In this document: positions 33,727 to 42,286 of the stretch, piece after piece
Layout of the letters: every line of letters begins with the position of its first letter
How positions within the stretch are numbered: the stretch's first letter is position 1
Position numbers and translations under genes: made by a program
The notes under the pieces: generated by a model
The model's input: the letters and a program-made list of their open reading frames with translations, nothing else
Databases searched by the model: none
Told to the model about the DNA's origin: nothing
Assembly (NCBI RefSeq): GCF_001941625.1
Contig: NZ_CP016076.1
Span: 4,428,249 to 4,492,248, forward strand
Origin: Actinoalloteichus fjordicus
GTDB lineage: Bacteria > Actinomycetota > Actinomycetes > Mycobacteriales > Pseudonocardiaceae
Direction: 5' to 3'
Length of the DNA stretch: 64,000 nt

Positions 33727-34380
33727 GTGGACACCGTGCTGAGCACCAGGAGGCTTCGGACTGCGGCGGTGCTGCTCGCCATCGTCGTGGCAACGGGTTG
33801 CGCGAGCCAGGACTCGGGCACCGAACGCGCGGGCCCGGCTTCCGACGTCGAGACCAGTGCCGGTGCCGATCCCGCGCCGGAGTCGACCGGCGACGAGGGA
33901 CAGCACGAAGGCCACGCCGAGGGCGAGGGCATCGCCGCACTCGGCGAGTCCTTCGACTCGATGGACGAGCTCGCGGCCTGGGTCCAGGACGAGACGGGCG
34001 AGTGCGCCGAGGTCGCGCCCGCCGACCGCGATGATCTCGTCGACTATCTCGGTCCGCAGCTGGCCGAGCACTACGAGCCCTTCGTCTCCGAGTGGGCGAC
34101 CTGCTCGATTCCGCCGTACGACCGGCTCGGTCTGGTGCGCTTCGAGCCCGCCCGACTGATCGAGTTCCAGGAGTCCTGGCAGCAGGCCCAGGCCGACGGG
34201 CGGTTGACGGACAACCCGGACTGGGCGTTCGGCAACGGCTTCGCGATCACGGCCGGGCCCGCGGGCAACGACGAGCTGGGTCTGCACTACCTGTGGTGCG
34301 CGCCGGTCGACATCGAGGACGCACATCGCATCCCGGCGGACGTCGAGGGCTGCGAGTTCGCCAGGACCGAACACCACTGA
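33727..34380 (+). CDS. Uncharacterised lipoprotein
   Basis: A 217-residue protein. A basic N-terminus and hydrophobic stretch (RTAAVLLAIVVATGCASQ) end in a lipobox-like ATGC, after which an acidic, His-containing spacer (residues 30-70) leads to a compact domain with several cysteines (TGECAEVAP, EWATCSIPPYD, LWCAPVDIE, EGCEFART). GTG 33727 has GAGGAGG eight bases upstream. I recognise no family; the paired cysteines suit an exported, disulphide-bonded protein. A 12-bp-stem hairpin follows the stop, so it is probably a single-gene unit. Confidence 0.75.
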   Translation: MDTVLSTRRLRTAAVLLAIVVATGCASQDSGTERAGPASDVETSAGADPAPESTGDEGQHEGHAEGEGIAALGESFDSMDELAAWVQDETGECAEVAPADRDDLVDYLGPQLAEHYEPFVSEWATCSIPPYDRLGLVRFEPARLIEFQESWQQAQADGRLTDNPDWAFGNGFAITAGPAGNDELGLHYLWCAPVDIEDAHRIPADVEGCEFARTEHH

Positions 34381-34392
34381 GCGGGCCGCCTG

Positions 34393-34433
34393 CGTCGAGG
34401 CGACGGGCCGGTGGCAGGTCGGTCGCCTCGACG
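34393..34433 (+). terminator. Terminator hairpin of the lipoprotein gene
   Basis: A perfect 12-bp inverted repeat, CGTCGAGGCGAC (34393-34404) and GTCGCCTCGACG (34422-34433), begins 13 bases after the stop codon. Confidence 0.75.
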
Positions 34434-35088
34434 TCGGACGGGCCGAGAGCCTGCTCCGATACCGGTCGCCGGGCCCGCCGATCAGCCGACTCCGCGAGCA
34501 GCGGAGCCGCGCCTGCGGTCCGGCGAGTCCGACAGATCCGGTGAGACGAGCCGCCGCCGGGTGCGTACTCGCCCGCGCCCGGCCGTCGGCCGTCGCGGGG
34601 CGACGCCGGGACGGCGCGGTCCCGGCGTCCCGGTGGGCAGCCCCCCGCGCCACCGTCGTCGGGAGACGCGCCGAGGCCGACCGCCGACGGCGTCCCGAAT
34701 CCCGCCGCCGCGCCCCTCCCGCCCGTCGCCCGCCGCCCGAGCCCCGAGCCCGCCGAGTGACTCACTCGACAAGGCCGGGTCATCGAACTCGATTTCGACG
34801 AATTCCGCGCATTGGTGTCGAATCACATTTCGATACATAACGGCCGCGCAAATCGACGTATCACAGTTCTCACCAGCCCCCGATTCGGCCGCTCACCACC
34901 GTTGACAGGCCTGTCTCGATATGTGAATCTCGCACCGGGCCGGGGCGCGTCGGCCCCGGACGGAATTCAGGACCATCCCGGACTCGATCCAAGGATGACC
35001 TGCCGATACCGGATTCCCGGTTCTCTTTTCGCCGCCGTGTCCGCAATCCGTCCGACCGACTGGCGTCAACTCAAGGAAGAGGTTCGAC
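34434..35088. promoter_or_regulatory. Long upstream region of the GH74 gene
   Basis: There is no convincing gene in these 650 bases. The first 330 are GC-rich. From about 34770 the sequence is clearly AT-richer and probably holds the promoter. It includes TCGAATCACATTTCGA (34818-34833), whose arms TCGAA and TTCGA could be an operator. The LacI-type motif seen near the GH3 gene was not found here. Confidence 0.45.
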
Positions 35089-37734
35089 GTGACCAAGCGC
35101 AGATTCCTGTCGGCCGCGCTCGCAGCCGCGCTGGCCGCGGGCGCACTGGCGCTCACCCAGTTGCCCAGCGGCCAGTCCGAGGCGGCGGCGCAGACCGTCA
35201 ATCAGTCCTATTCCTGGCGCAACGCCGAGATCGCGGGCGGCGGGTTCGTCCCCGGCATCATCTTCAATCAGAGCGAGCCGAACCTGATCTACGCACGCAC
35301 CGACATCGGCGGGGCCTACCGCTGGGAGCAGGACAGCGGCCGGTGGACCCCGTTGCTGGACTGGGTCGGCTGGGACGAGTGGGGATACAACGGCGTCGTC
35401 AGCCTGGCCACCGACCCGGTGGACACCGACCGGGTGTACGTCGCGGCGGGCATGTACACCAACGACTGGGACCCGAACAACGGCGCCATCCTGCGCTCGG
35501 CGGACCGGGGCGAGACCTGGGAGGTGACGGAGCTGCCGTTCAAGCTCGGCGGGAACATGCCGGGCCGTGGCATGGGCGAGCGGCTGACCGTCGACCCCAA
35601 CGACAACAGCATCGTGTACCTGGGCGCTCCCAGCGGAAACGGGCTGTGGCGCAGCACCGACTTCGGCGTGACCTGGTCGGAGGTGTCGAACTTCCCGAAT
35701 CCGGGGAACTACGCGCAGGACCCGGACGATCCGAACGGCTACCTGGACGACAACCAGGGCGTCACCTGGGTGACCTTCGACGAGTCCACCGGCAGCGCAG
35801 GCGAGCCGACGCAGGACCTCTACATCGGCGTGGCGGACAAGGAGAACACCGTCTACCGCAGCACCGACGCGGGAGCGAGCTGGGAACGGGTGGCGGGCCA
35901 GCCGACCGGCTTCCTGGCGCACAAGGGCGTCGTCGACCACGTCAACGGCTTCCTCTACATCGCGACCAGCGACACCGGCGGACCGTATGACGGCGCCGAG
36001 GGCGACGTCTGGAAGTACGCGACCGACACCGGTGAGTGGACGCAGATCAGCCCCGTCCCCTCCGGTGCGGAGGGCTCCGACTTCGGCTACAGCGGACTGA
36101 CGATCGACCGGCAGAATCCGGGCACCCTGATGGTGGCCAGCCAGCTGCTCTGGTGGCCGGACATCGTGATCTTCCGCAGCACCGACGCGGGCGAGACGTG
36201 GACGCGGGCCTGGGACTGGGCCAATTACCCCGAGCGCTCCTTCCGCTATGAGATCGACATCTCCGAGGTCCCGTGGCTGGACTTCGCGACGAACCCCACG
36301 CCCCCCGAGATCACCCCGAAGCTCGGCTGGATGACCGAGGCGCTGGAGATCGACCCCTTCGACTCCGACCGGATGATGTACGGCACCGGGGCGACGATCT
36401 ACGGCACCGAGAACCTCTCCGCCTGGGACGCGGGCGGCCGGATCACCATCGAGCCGATGGTGGGCGGGCTGGAGGAGACCGCCGTCCTCGACCTCGCCAG
36501 CCCGCCCAGCGGCGCCCCGTTGCTCAGCGCGCTGGGCGACATCGGCGGCTTCCGCCACGACGACCTGGACTCCGTGCCGGAGCGGATGTTCTCCGCCCCG
36601 AACTTCACCAGCACCACCAGCATCGACTTCGCCGAGACGAACCCGAACTTCGTGGTCCGCGCGGGCAATGCCGACGGCGTCAGCCGGGCGGCGTTCTCCC
36701 AGGACGGCGGAGCGAACTGGTACCCGGCGAGCAGCGAGCCGAGCGGTGTGACCGGGGGCGGCACCATTGCCTCGGCGGCCGACGGCGACTCCGTGCTGTG
36801 GAGCCCGGCGGGCACCGGCGTGCACCACGCGGGCAGCAGCGGCAGCTCCTGGACGGCGTCCACCGGCATCCCGGCAGGCGCGGTCGTGGAGGCCGACCGG
36901 GTGAACCCGGCGGTGTTCTACGGGGCGAGCGGCGGCCGGTTCTACGTCAGCACCGACGGCGGAGCGAGCTTCACCGCCAGCCCGGCCACCGGGCTGCCGA
37001 CCGGGAACGTGAAGTTCACGGCGCTGCCGGACCGCGAGGGCGAGATCTGGTTGGCAGGCGACGGCGGCCTGGTGCGCTCCACCGACGGCGGGACGACGTT
37101 CACCGCCGTCTCCGGGGTGGACAGTGCACGCAATGTCGCCCACGGGGCGGCGGCGCCCGGCGCGAATCACCCCGCGCTCTACCTGGTGGGCACGGTCGGC
37201 GGGGTCCAGGGCGTGTTCCGGTCCGACGACGCGGGCGCGGCCTGGGTTCGGATCAACGACGACCAGCACCAGTGGGGCAACATGGGCGAGGCGCTCAGCG
37301 GCGATCCTCGGGTCTACGGCCGCGTCTACCTGGGCACCAACGGACGAGGCATCCAGATCGGCGAGTCCGGCGACACCACGCCGCCCACCACCACGCCGCC
37401 GCCCACGACGACCCCGCCGCCGACCGGCGACGGCTGTTCGGCCACCTACGCGGTCGCGAACTCCTGGCCCGGCGGCTTCCAGGGCGCGGTGACCGTTCGC
37501 AACACCGGTTCGACCGCGTTCGACGGCTGGTCGGCGTCCTGGACCTTCCCCGGCACGCAGACCGTGAGCCAGGCCTGGAACGGCGAGGCGACCCAGGCAG
37601 GCCGGGAGGTGACGGTCCGCAACGCGGGCTACAACGGCGTCATCGCACCGGGCGGCGCGGTGACCGTCGGCTTCAACGGCAGCGGCTCTGGGCCGGACAG
37701 CATCCCGACGCGGATCGCCTGCACGGGCGGCTGA
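35089..37734 (+). CDS. Secreted GH74 xyloglucanase with CBM2
   Basis: An 881-residue secreted enzyme. A signal peptide (KRRFLSAALAAALAAGALAL, cleaved about residue 34) leads into a GH74 double beta-propeller (SYSWRNAEIAGGGFVPGIIF, ARTDIGGAYRWEQDSGRW, then repeated RSTDAGASWE-type blades). Family 74 cleaves xyloglucan and related beta-1,4-glucans. After about residue 760 a Thr/Pro linker joins a CBM2 cellulose-binding module (CSATYAVANSWPGGFQGAVT, WSASWTFPGTQTVSQAWNGE). GTG 35089 is preceded by AAGGAAGAGG. It stands alone with its own long promoter and terminator. Its products could feed an oligosaccharide importer. Confidence 0.95.
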   Translation: MTKRRFLSAALAAALAAGALALTQLPSGQSEAAAQTVNQSYSWRNAEIAGGGFVPGIIFNQSEPNLIYARTDIGGAYRWEQDSGRWTPLLDWVGWDEWGYNGVVSLATDPVDTDRVYVAAGMYTNDWDPNNGAILRSADRGETWEVTELPFKLGGNMPGRGMGERLTVDPNDNSIVYLGAPSGNGLWRSTDFGVTWSEVSNFPNPGNYAQDPDDPNGYLDDNQGVTWVTFDESTGSAGEPTQDLYIGVADKENTVYRSTDAGASWERVAGQPTGFLAHKGVVDHVNGFLYIATSDTGGPYDGAEGDVWKYATDTGEWTQISPVPSGAEGSDFGYSGLTIDRQNPGTLMVASQLLWWPDIVIFRSTDAGETWTRAWDWANYPERSFRYEIDISEVPWLDFATNPTPPEITPKLGWMTEALEIDPFDSDRMMYGTGATIYGTENLSAWDAGGRITIEPMVGGLEETAVLDLASPPSGAPLLSALGDIGGFRHDDLDSVPERMFSAPNFTSTTSIDFAETNPNFVVRAGNADGVSRAAFSQDGGANWYPASSEPSGVTGGGTIASAADGDSVLWSPAGTGVHHAGSSGSSWTASTGIPAGAVVEADRVNPAVFYGASGGRFYVSTDGGASFTASPATGLPTGNVKFTALPDREGEIWLAGDGGLVRSTDGGTTFTAVSGVDSARNVAHGAAAPGANHPALYLVGTVGGVQGVFRSDDAGAAWVRINDDQHQWGNMGEALSGDPRVYGRVYLGTNGRGIQIGESGDTTPPTTTPPPTTTPPPTGDGCSATYAVANSWPGGFQGAVTVRNTGSTAFDGWSASWTFPGTQTVSQAWNGEATQAGREVTVRNAGYNGVIAPGGAVTVGFNGSGSGPDSIPTRIACTGG

Positions 37735-37746
37735 GCACGGCTGTTC

Positions 37747-37785
37747 GCACGGACCCGACCCGCCGAGGCGACGTCGGGCCCGTGC
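37747..37785 (+). terminator. Terminator hairpin of the GH74 gene
   Basis: Arms GCACGGACCCGAC (37747-37759) and GTCGGGCCCGTGC (37773-37785) pair with a single mismatch; the stem starts 13 bases past the stop. Confidence 0.7.
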
Positions 37786-37986
37786 GGGCTCCCGCGCGAC
37801 GTCTGCGCTCTCGGCGCCGCCTCGGCAGGCCGCCGTTCTCCTCGGCCGTGGCGACGAGACCTCGGATGCCGAGCCTGGCCGCAGAGACCTGCGCCGCCGC
37901 GTCCGAGACCGCAGCGCCCGACGGCGCCGAGATCGAGGACGCCGCATCCGTGGACACCGAATCCCCGAACCCCGGGGAGCGGCCGC

Positions 37987-39054
37987 TCAGAGCAGCGAGA
38001 GCTGACCTGCGGCCGTCTCGGGCCCCGCGGCGGATTCAGACTCGGCCGCACGATGTCTCGGGCGACGCCGGAGGCCTCGCGCGGCGGCCAGCTCCCGCAC
38101 CTGCTCGGTGATCCGGCGCTGGTAGGCCTTCGGCGCATAGTGGCTGGCCCGGTAGAGCTGCTCGTACTGCGGAAGCAGTTCGGGGAAGTCACTGCTGAGC
38201 CAGCGGTGGTACCACTCCCTGGCGCCGGGACGCAGATGCAGGACCACCGGCACCACCGACGAGGCGCCCGCGTCGACTACGGCGGAGACCGTGCGGGCCA
38301 GTTCCGCCGGCGAATCGCTCAGTCCTGGCAGGATCGGCGCCATCAGGACGGTGACGTCGATGCCACGCTCGGCGAAGCGACGGACCACGTCCAGCCTCCG
38401 GTTCGGCGAGGGGGTGCCCGGCTCCACCGACCGCCACAGCGGCTCGTCGACGGACCCGACCGAGACGGCGATCGACACCGGGGCCTGGCCCGCGGCCTCG
38501 GTGATCAGGTCGAGATCACGCAGGATCAGGGTTCCCTTGGTCAGGATGGAGAACGGGTTGGCCCGGTCTCGCAATGCCGTGATGATCTCCCGCATCAACC
38601 CGTAACGGCCCTCGGCCCGCTGATAGGGGTCGGTGTTGGTGCCCATCGCGATCGACTCGCCGCGCCATCGGGGGCCCGCCAGCTCGCGACGCAGTAGCGC
38701 CCCCGCGTTCACCTTCACGATGATCCTGGTGTCGAAGTCACGGCCCGAGTCGAGGTCGAGATAGGTGTGCGTGTTGCGCGCGAAGCAGTAACGACAGGCA
38801 TGGCTGCAGCCCCGATAAGGATTCACCGTCCATTCGAAGGGCATGCCCGACTGGCCCGGCACCCGGTTGATGATGGTCTTCGCGGTGATCTCGATGGCCA
38901 TCGCCTCGTCGTCGGTGCCCGCCTCGATCGGCACCGGGGGCGGCAGCCGGAGCCCGCCGCGCCCGCCGCCGCGCACGACCCCGCCCCGACCGGTCACCTC
39001 CAGCGGCAGCGCCTGATCGCCGCCCTCGTCCAAGCGTTGCGCGTCCCACTTCAT
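37987..39054 (-). CDS. Rv2578c/SplB-like radical SAM protein
   Basis: A 355-residue radical SAM enzyme of the Rv2578c family. The iron-sulphur motif C-x3-C-x2-C appears as CSHACRYCFARNTH, preceded by NPYRGC. Further blocks are AMGTNTDPYQRAEGRYGLMR and ILTKGTLILRD, shared with SplB-type photoproduct-lyase relatives. ATG 39054 is chosen; the open frame extends to 39156 but crosses a LexA-type box at 39064-39079. In Mycobacterium tuberculosis the orthologue (annotated splB) belongs to the LexA regulon, so an SOS role is likely here too. The reaction itself is not established. Confidence 0.9.
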   Translation of the reverse strand: MKWDAQRLDEGGDQALPLEVTGRGGVVRGGGRGGLRLPPPVPIEAGTDDEAMAIEITAKTIINRVPGQSGMPFEWTVNPYRGCSHACRYCFARNTHTYLDLDSGRDFDTRIIVKVNAGALLRRELAGPRWRGESIAMGTNTDPYQRAEGRYGLMREIITALRDRANPFSILTKGTLILRDLDLITEAAGQAPVSIAVSVGSVDEPLWRSVEPGTPSPNRRLDVVRRFAERGIDVTVLMAPILPGLSDSPAELARTVSAVVDAGASSVVPVVLHLRPGAREWYHRWLSSDFPELLPQYEQLYRASHYAPKAYQRRITEQVRELAAARGLRRRPRHRAAESESAAGPETAAGQLSLL

Positions 39055-39063
39055 GACGGAGAT

Positions 39064-39079
39064 TCGAACATATATTCGA
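39064..39079 (-). promoter_or_regulatory. LexA (SOS) box of the Rv2578c-like gene
   Basis: TCGAACATATATTCGA differs at one base from TCGAAC-N4-GTTCGA. It lies 10 bases upstream of the likely ATG, where LexA would block transcription. Confidence 0.7.
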
Positions 39080-39160
39080 ATGACTGTCCACCCGCGGACG
39101 ACGCGACAGGAGGGGCGCGGACGGCCGGGCGACGTCGCGTCCACGACGCCGCACACCCCA

Positions 39161-39188
39161 GCAATATAGGCTATTGCTTATATAAGCA
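39161..39188. promoter_or_regulatory. Overlapping palindromes before the VOC-ArsR pair
   Basis: GCAATA (39161-39166) pairs with TATTGC (39172-39177), and TGCTTATATAAGCA (39175-39188) is a perfect 14-bp palindrome that overlaps it. AT-rich sites of this sort, with imperfect dyads, are typical for ArsR-family repressors. An ArsR-type gene lies 630 bases downstream. The site could serve the VOC gene or the divergent Rv2578c gene. Confidence 0.6.
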
Positions 39189-39273
39189 CCAGCAGTTAGC
39201 TTGAGGTCGCACATCGGCTCCCGCACGCGGACCGCCGAAACAACCTCGACAGGCAGGCAGGGAACGAGACCTC

Positions 39274-39672
39274 ATGATCAAGATCACCGTCACCAGCGTC
39301 TTCGTCACCGATCAGGCCAAGGCGCTGGACTTCTACACCCGCGTTCTCGGCTTCCTCCCCAAGACCGACGAGCCCGCAGGCGGCGCCCGATGGCTGACCG
39401 TCGTCTCCCCTTCGGACCCCGACGGGGTCGAACTGCTGCTCGAACCGAACGGGAGCCCGATCGCGACCACCTATCAGCAGGCGCTGCGGGAGGCAGGCAT
39501 CCCCGCCACGCTGTTCGGCGTCGACGACGTCATGGCGGAGTACGAGCGGCTGCGTGGCCTGGGCGTCGAGTTCCCGTCGCCGCCGGTCGCGGCGGGCAAC
39601 GCGACGGTGGCCGTGCTGGACGACACCTGCGGCAACCTCATCGGCATCGCCCAGCCGATCGACGCCTCCTGA
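39274..39672 (+). CDS. VOC family protein (glyoxalase-like)
   Basis: A 132-residue single VOC domain: VFVTDQAKALDFYTRVLGF, ELLLEPNGSPIATTYQQALR and VAVLDDTCGNLIGIAQPI. The metal-ligand positions cannot all be assigned. Such genes are often paired with ArsR-type regulators, and the next gene is one, 146 bases on. Its function is probably small-molecule binding or turnover, not further defined. ATG 39274 lies about 85 bases after the overlapping palindromes. Confidence 0.88.
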   Translation: MIKITVTSVFVTDQAKALDFYTRVLGFLPKTDEPAGGARWLTVVSPSDPDGVELLLEPNGSPIATTYQQALREAGIPATLFGVDDVMAEYERLRGLGVEFPSPPVAAGNATVAVLDDTCGNLIGIAQPIDAS

Positions 39673-39818
39673 CCTGGAGCCGACGTCCCGGCCGCAGGTT
39701 CCGGCGCCTCGAGCGCGAACCGGCCGGGACACGTCGGCGACCAGTGAGCGGGCGACCTCGGCGGGCCGAGGATGCACCGCTTGACTTACCCGGAGCGAGC
39801 TTGGAAGGCTGTTCGATC

Positions 39819-40181
39819 ATGCATGCGTTCGACGTACTGGGAGACCCGGTCCGTCGTCGCATCCTGGAACTCCTCGCCGACGGCGAACGAGCGGCAGGCG
39901 AGGTCACCTCGATCGTGCAGGAGGAGTTCGGCATCTCGCAGCCCGGCGTCTCCCAACATCTGCGGGTCCTGCGGGAGAACGGCTTCACCACCGTCCGGGC
40001 GGTCGGCGCCCGCAGGCTGTACTCGGTGGACCCGGAGCCGCTACGGGAGATCGACGGGTGGCTGGAGCGTTACCGCCGCTTCTGGAACCAGCCGCTGGAC
40101 GCGCTGGCCACCGAGCTGGCCAGGGGCAGGCGAGAACGCCGCGCCGCCTCGGCCGCCGATCCCACTCCGCCACCGGATTAG
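39819..40181 (+). CDS. ArsR family transcriptional regulator
   Basis: A 120-residue winged-helix repressor: FDVLGDPVRRRILELLADGE, then GISQPGVSQHLRVLRENGFT (recognition helix) and VRAVGARRLYSVDPEPLREI (wing). There is no cysteine metal motif, so it belongs to the SdpR/YgaV-like non-metal class. GGAAGG stands nine bases before ATG 39819. It probably controls the VOC gene in front of it. Confidence 0.92.
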   Translation: MHAFDVLGDPVRRRILELLADGERAAGEVTSIVQEEFGISQPGVSQHLRVLRENGFTTVRAVGARRLYSVDPEPLREIDGWLERYRRFWNQPLDALATELARGRRERRAASAADPTPPPD

Positions 40182-40359
40182 TCCGCCCGCTGAGCCCGCA
40201 TCGGACCGGGGCGGCCGGTCAAGCCCCGCATCGCGGCAGGGCGTCGTCTCGGGCGCCCGGACGCGGAACGAAACCGCCGAGCAGCAGGCGCGGCAGGCGA
40301 TCATCGGGTGAGCAGCACCGCCCCGTAGAGCCCGTCCCGCACCCGATCAGCGGGCCCGA

Positions 40360-40878
40360 TCAGCGGGCCCGCGCCGAGGGGAAGCGCAGTTCGGCGAAAT
40401 AGTCTTCCGACTCGCGAAGACGCACCTCACGCACGCCCGCCAGCATGCGTTCGGTGGCCTCCCGGCGGTGTCGATCGGCGTCGTCACCGGTCAGGCCCTT
40501 CGCCTCCTCCTGGCGCAGGCGCCATTCCCAGCGCAGCTCGGTCAGGGAGGACTCGGCGGCCCGCAACGTCGCCCACGACTTGTCCCAGCGATAGAAGGTC
40601 TGCAACCCGGTGAGCACGGCGATCACCACCCCCGTCGCCGAGAGCACGAAGTCCTTGTTCTCGTAATCCAGGGTCGTGAGCAGCGGCAGGGCGGCACTGG
40701 CCAGGATGATCAGCAGGCCCCCGAGCCGAAAGAATCGGCGATGCCACCGGGCGCGCCAGTCGTATCGAGCCCGGAGTCGGCTGACGTGCGCCTCTGCGAG
40801 GCCGTGTACGTCCACAGTGGGGATGGAATCGGCCGGGTCCGGCGATCGAGACCCCCGGTCGACGAGTCGCTCGGTCAT
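40360..40878 (-). CDS. DUF4231 family membrane protein
   Basis: A 172-residue protein with two hydrophobic segments in the middle (RLGGLLIILASAALPLLTTL and FVLSATGVVIAVLTGLQTFY) and a charged, helical C-terminal half (ESSLTELRWEWRLRQEEAKG). This two-helix plus coiled region, with DKSWATLRAAE, is typical of DUF4231. No function is known; some relatives occur near effector or defence genes. ATG 40878 follows GGGGG; the frame opens further upstream to 40950. Confidence 0.75.
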   Translation of the reverse strand: MTERLVDRGSRSPDPADSIPTVDVHGLAEAHVSRLRARYDWRARWHRRFFRLGGLLIILASAALPLLTTLDYENKDFVLSATGVVIAVLTGLQTFYRWDKSWATLRAAESSLTELRWEWRLRQEEAKGLTGDDADRHRREATERMLAGVREVRLRESEDYFAELRFPSARAR

Positions 40879-41177
40879 CCGCAGCCCCCGATCACCCCAA
40901 GGCGATCGAGGCCCGCACGGATCCTCGGACAGATCCTCCGTGCCCGCCACCGGCTCGCTCGATCGCCACTCCAGGTTAGCCGTCGGCGACGCTCAGTGTG
41001 GTGGTTTCGGATGAACCGGGCCGATCGGCGTCCCGCCCTTCGCGACGACGGCGAAAGACCCGGTCCGAGCCCGGTCGGCTGCTCGTCGCGGCACTCACCG
41101 GGCACTGCCCAGCCGAGCAGCCAGCCCACCACGACGGGTGAGCCGGGCCGCGCACGGCGGCGGGCGGGACGTCGCGC

Positions 41178-41519
41178 TCACTGCGCCGGGTCGGCGACCT
41201 CGTGCGCGCGGGCGGCGTCGAGCACCTGGGCCAGTGCCTTCGCAGGCAGCGCACCGGACTCGCGGAAGACCAGGGTGCCCTTCTTGAAGACCATCAGCGT
41301 AGGGATGGACCGGATCTGAGCAGCACCCGCCAGGCCCGCCTCGGCCTCGGTGTCGACCTTGGCGTGCACCACGTCGGGGTTGTCCGCCGCCGAGGCGTCG
41401 AAGGTCGGGGCGAAGCGGTGGCAGGGTCCGCACCAGTCGGCCCAGAAGTCGACGACGACGATCTCGTTGTCCTTGATCGTGTCGGCGAACGTGTCGGCGG
41501 TGAGCGAGATCGGAGACAT
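41178..41519 (-). CDS. trxA: Thioredoxin
   Basis: A 113-residue thioredoxin with the active site WCGPC (cysteines 30 and 33 in VVVDFWADWCGPCHRFAPTF) and the cis-proline loop IRSIPTLMVFKKG. The enzyme reduces disulphides in the cytosol with thioredoxin reductase. Two ATGs in tandem (41522, 41519) follow AAGGAGG; the second has the better spacing. No reductase gene is adjacent, so it is probably an additional thioredoxin. Confidence 0.95.
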   Translation of the reverse strand: MSPISLTADTFADTIKDNEIVVVDFWADWCGPCHRFAPTFDASAADNPDVVHAKVDTEAEAGLAGAAQIRSIPTLMVFKKGTLVFRESGALPAKALAQVLDAARAHEVADPAQ

Positions 41520-41617
41520 CATCCTCCTTCGTGGGGCCGGTCCGCCGGACGGTGGTCCGCCCGGCCGCATGCCCCTCTCAACACCACGCGGGCACGCCGG
41601 ATTCCCCGGCCTCGGCA

Positions 41618-42169
41618 TCAGGCCCCCTGCGGGGCGTCCGGCGCCGGGTACTCCGAGCGGGCGGCGTCGGCGACCTGGTCGAGGACCTGACTCACGAAGG
41701 CGGTCTTGCCCTCGACGTAGGCCGTGACGTCGTCGGGATGCCGAGCCGCCAGCGTCCGCTTCAACTCCGCGTAGGCCGCCGCGGTGTCGGCGCTGCGCCG
41801 CAGCTGATCGCGGAACGCCAGGTGCCTGGCGAGCGCGAGGCTGCTCTCGGTGCAGACGTAGAGGTGGTGCGGCGGCGGGCGGTGCGGCGGCCTGCTGAAG
41901 GCCTCCCGGCCGGGAACGCCCAGATCGCCCTGGTGGCTGTACCCGAGCGGCCGGAGCCTGCCGATCACCGGGCCGAGGGCTCGCTCGTCGGCGATCACCA
42001 CGTCGAGATCGATGACGGGCCTGGCGGCGAGACCAGGGACGGCGGTGCTGCCGACGTGCTCGATGCGCTGGCTGTGGAATCCCAGGACACGGCTGATCCG
42101 GGTGCGGAGTTCTTCGAACACCGACGACCAGCGTGGGTCGTGGTCCACGATCTCGACGGAGTCGGTCAT
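41618..42169 (-). CDS. GrpB family protein (nucleotidyltransferase fold)
   Basis: A 183-residue GrpB/UPF0157 protein: IVDHDPRWSSVFEELRTRIS, HVGSTAVPGLAARPVIDLDV (the GS...D-x-D of the nucleotidyltransferase fold), HHLYVCTESSLALARHLAFR and YVEGKTAFVSQVL. Relatives act on small molecules such as dephospho-CoA-like or aminoglycoside-like compounds, but the substrate is unknown. It stands between thioredoxin and the recombinase, all on the minus strand. Confidence 0.92.
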   Translation of the reverse strand: MTDSVEIVDHDPRWSSVFEELRTRISRVLGFHSQRIEHVGSTAVPGLAARPVIDLDVVIADERALGPVIGRLRPLGYSHQGDLGVPGREAFSRPPHRPPPHHLYVCTESSLALARHLAFRDQLRRSADTAAAYAELKRTLAARHPDDVTAYVEGKTAFVSQVLDQVADAARSEYPAPDAPQGA

Positions 42170-42286
42170 CGCTCTTTCAATCCTTCGTCACGGCGCGGCG
42201 GGTGTGGGGCGGAAAGCGGACAGCGAACGCGGTGGGGACGGCGCAGACGTCGAGTCGCCGAACCGGGCGGACTCGGCGGTGCGGAC

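Noticed and set aside
35071-37947. A 958-codon frame antisense to the GH74 gene
   Set aside because: A shadow of the real enzyme caused by high GC content; there is no protein-like sequence or ribosome site.
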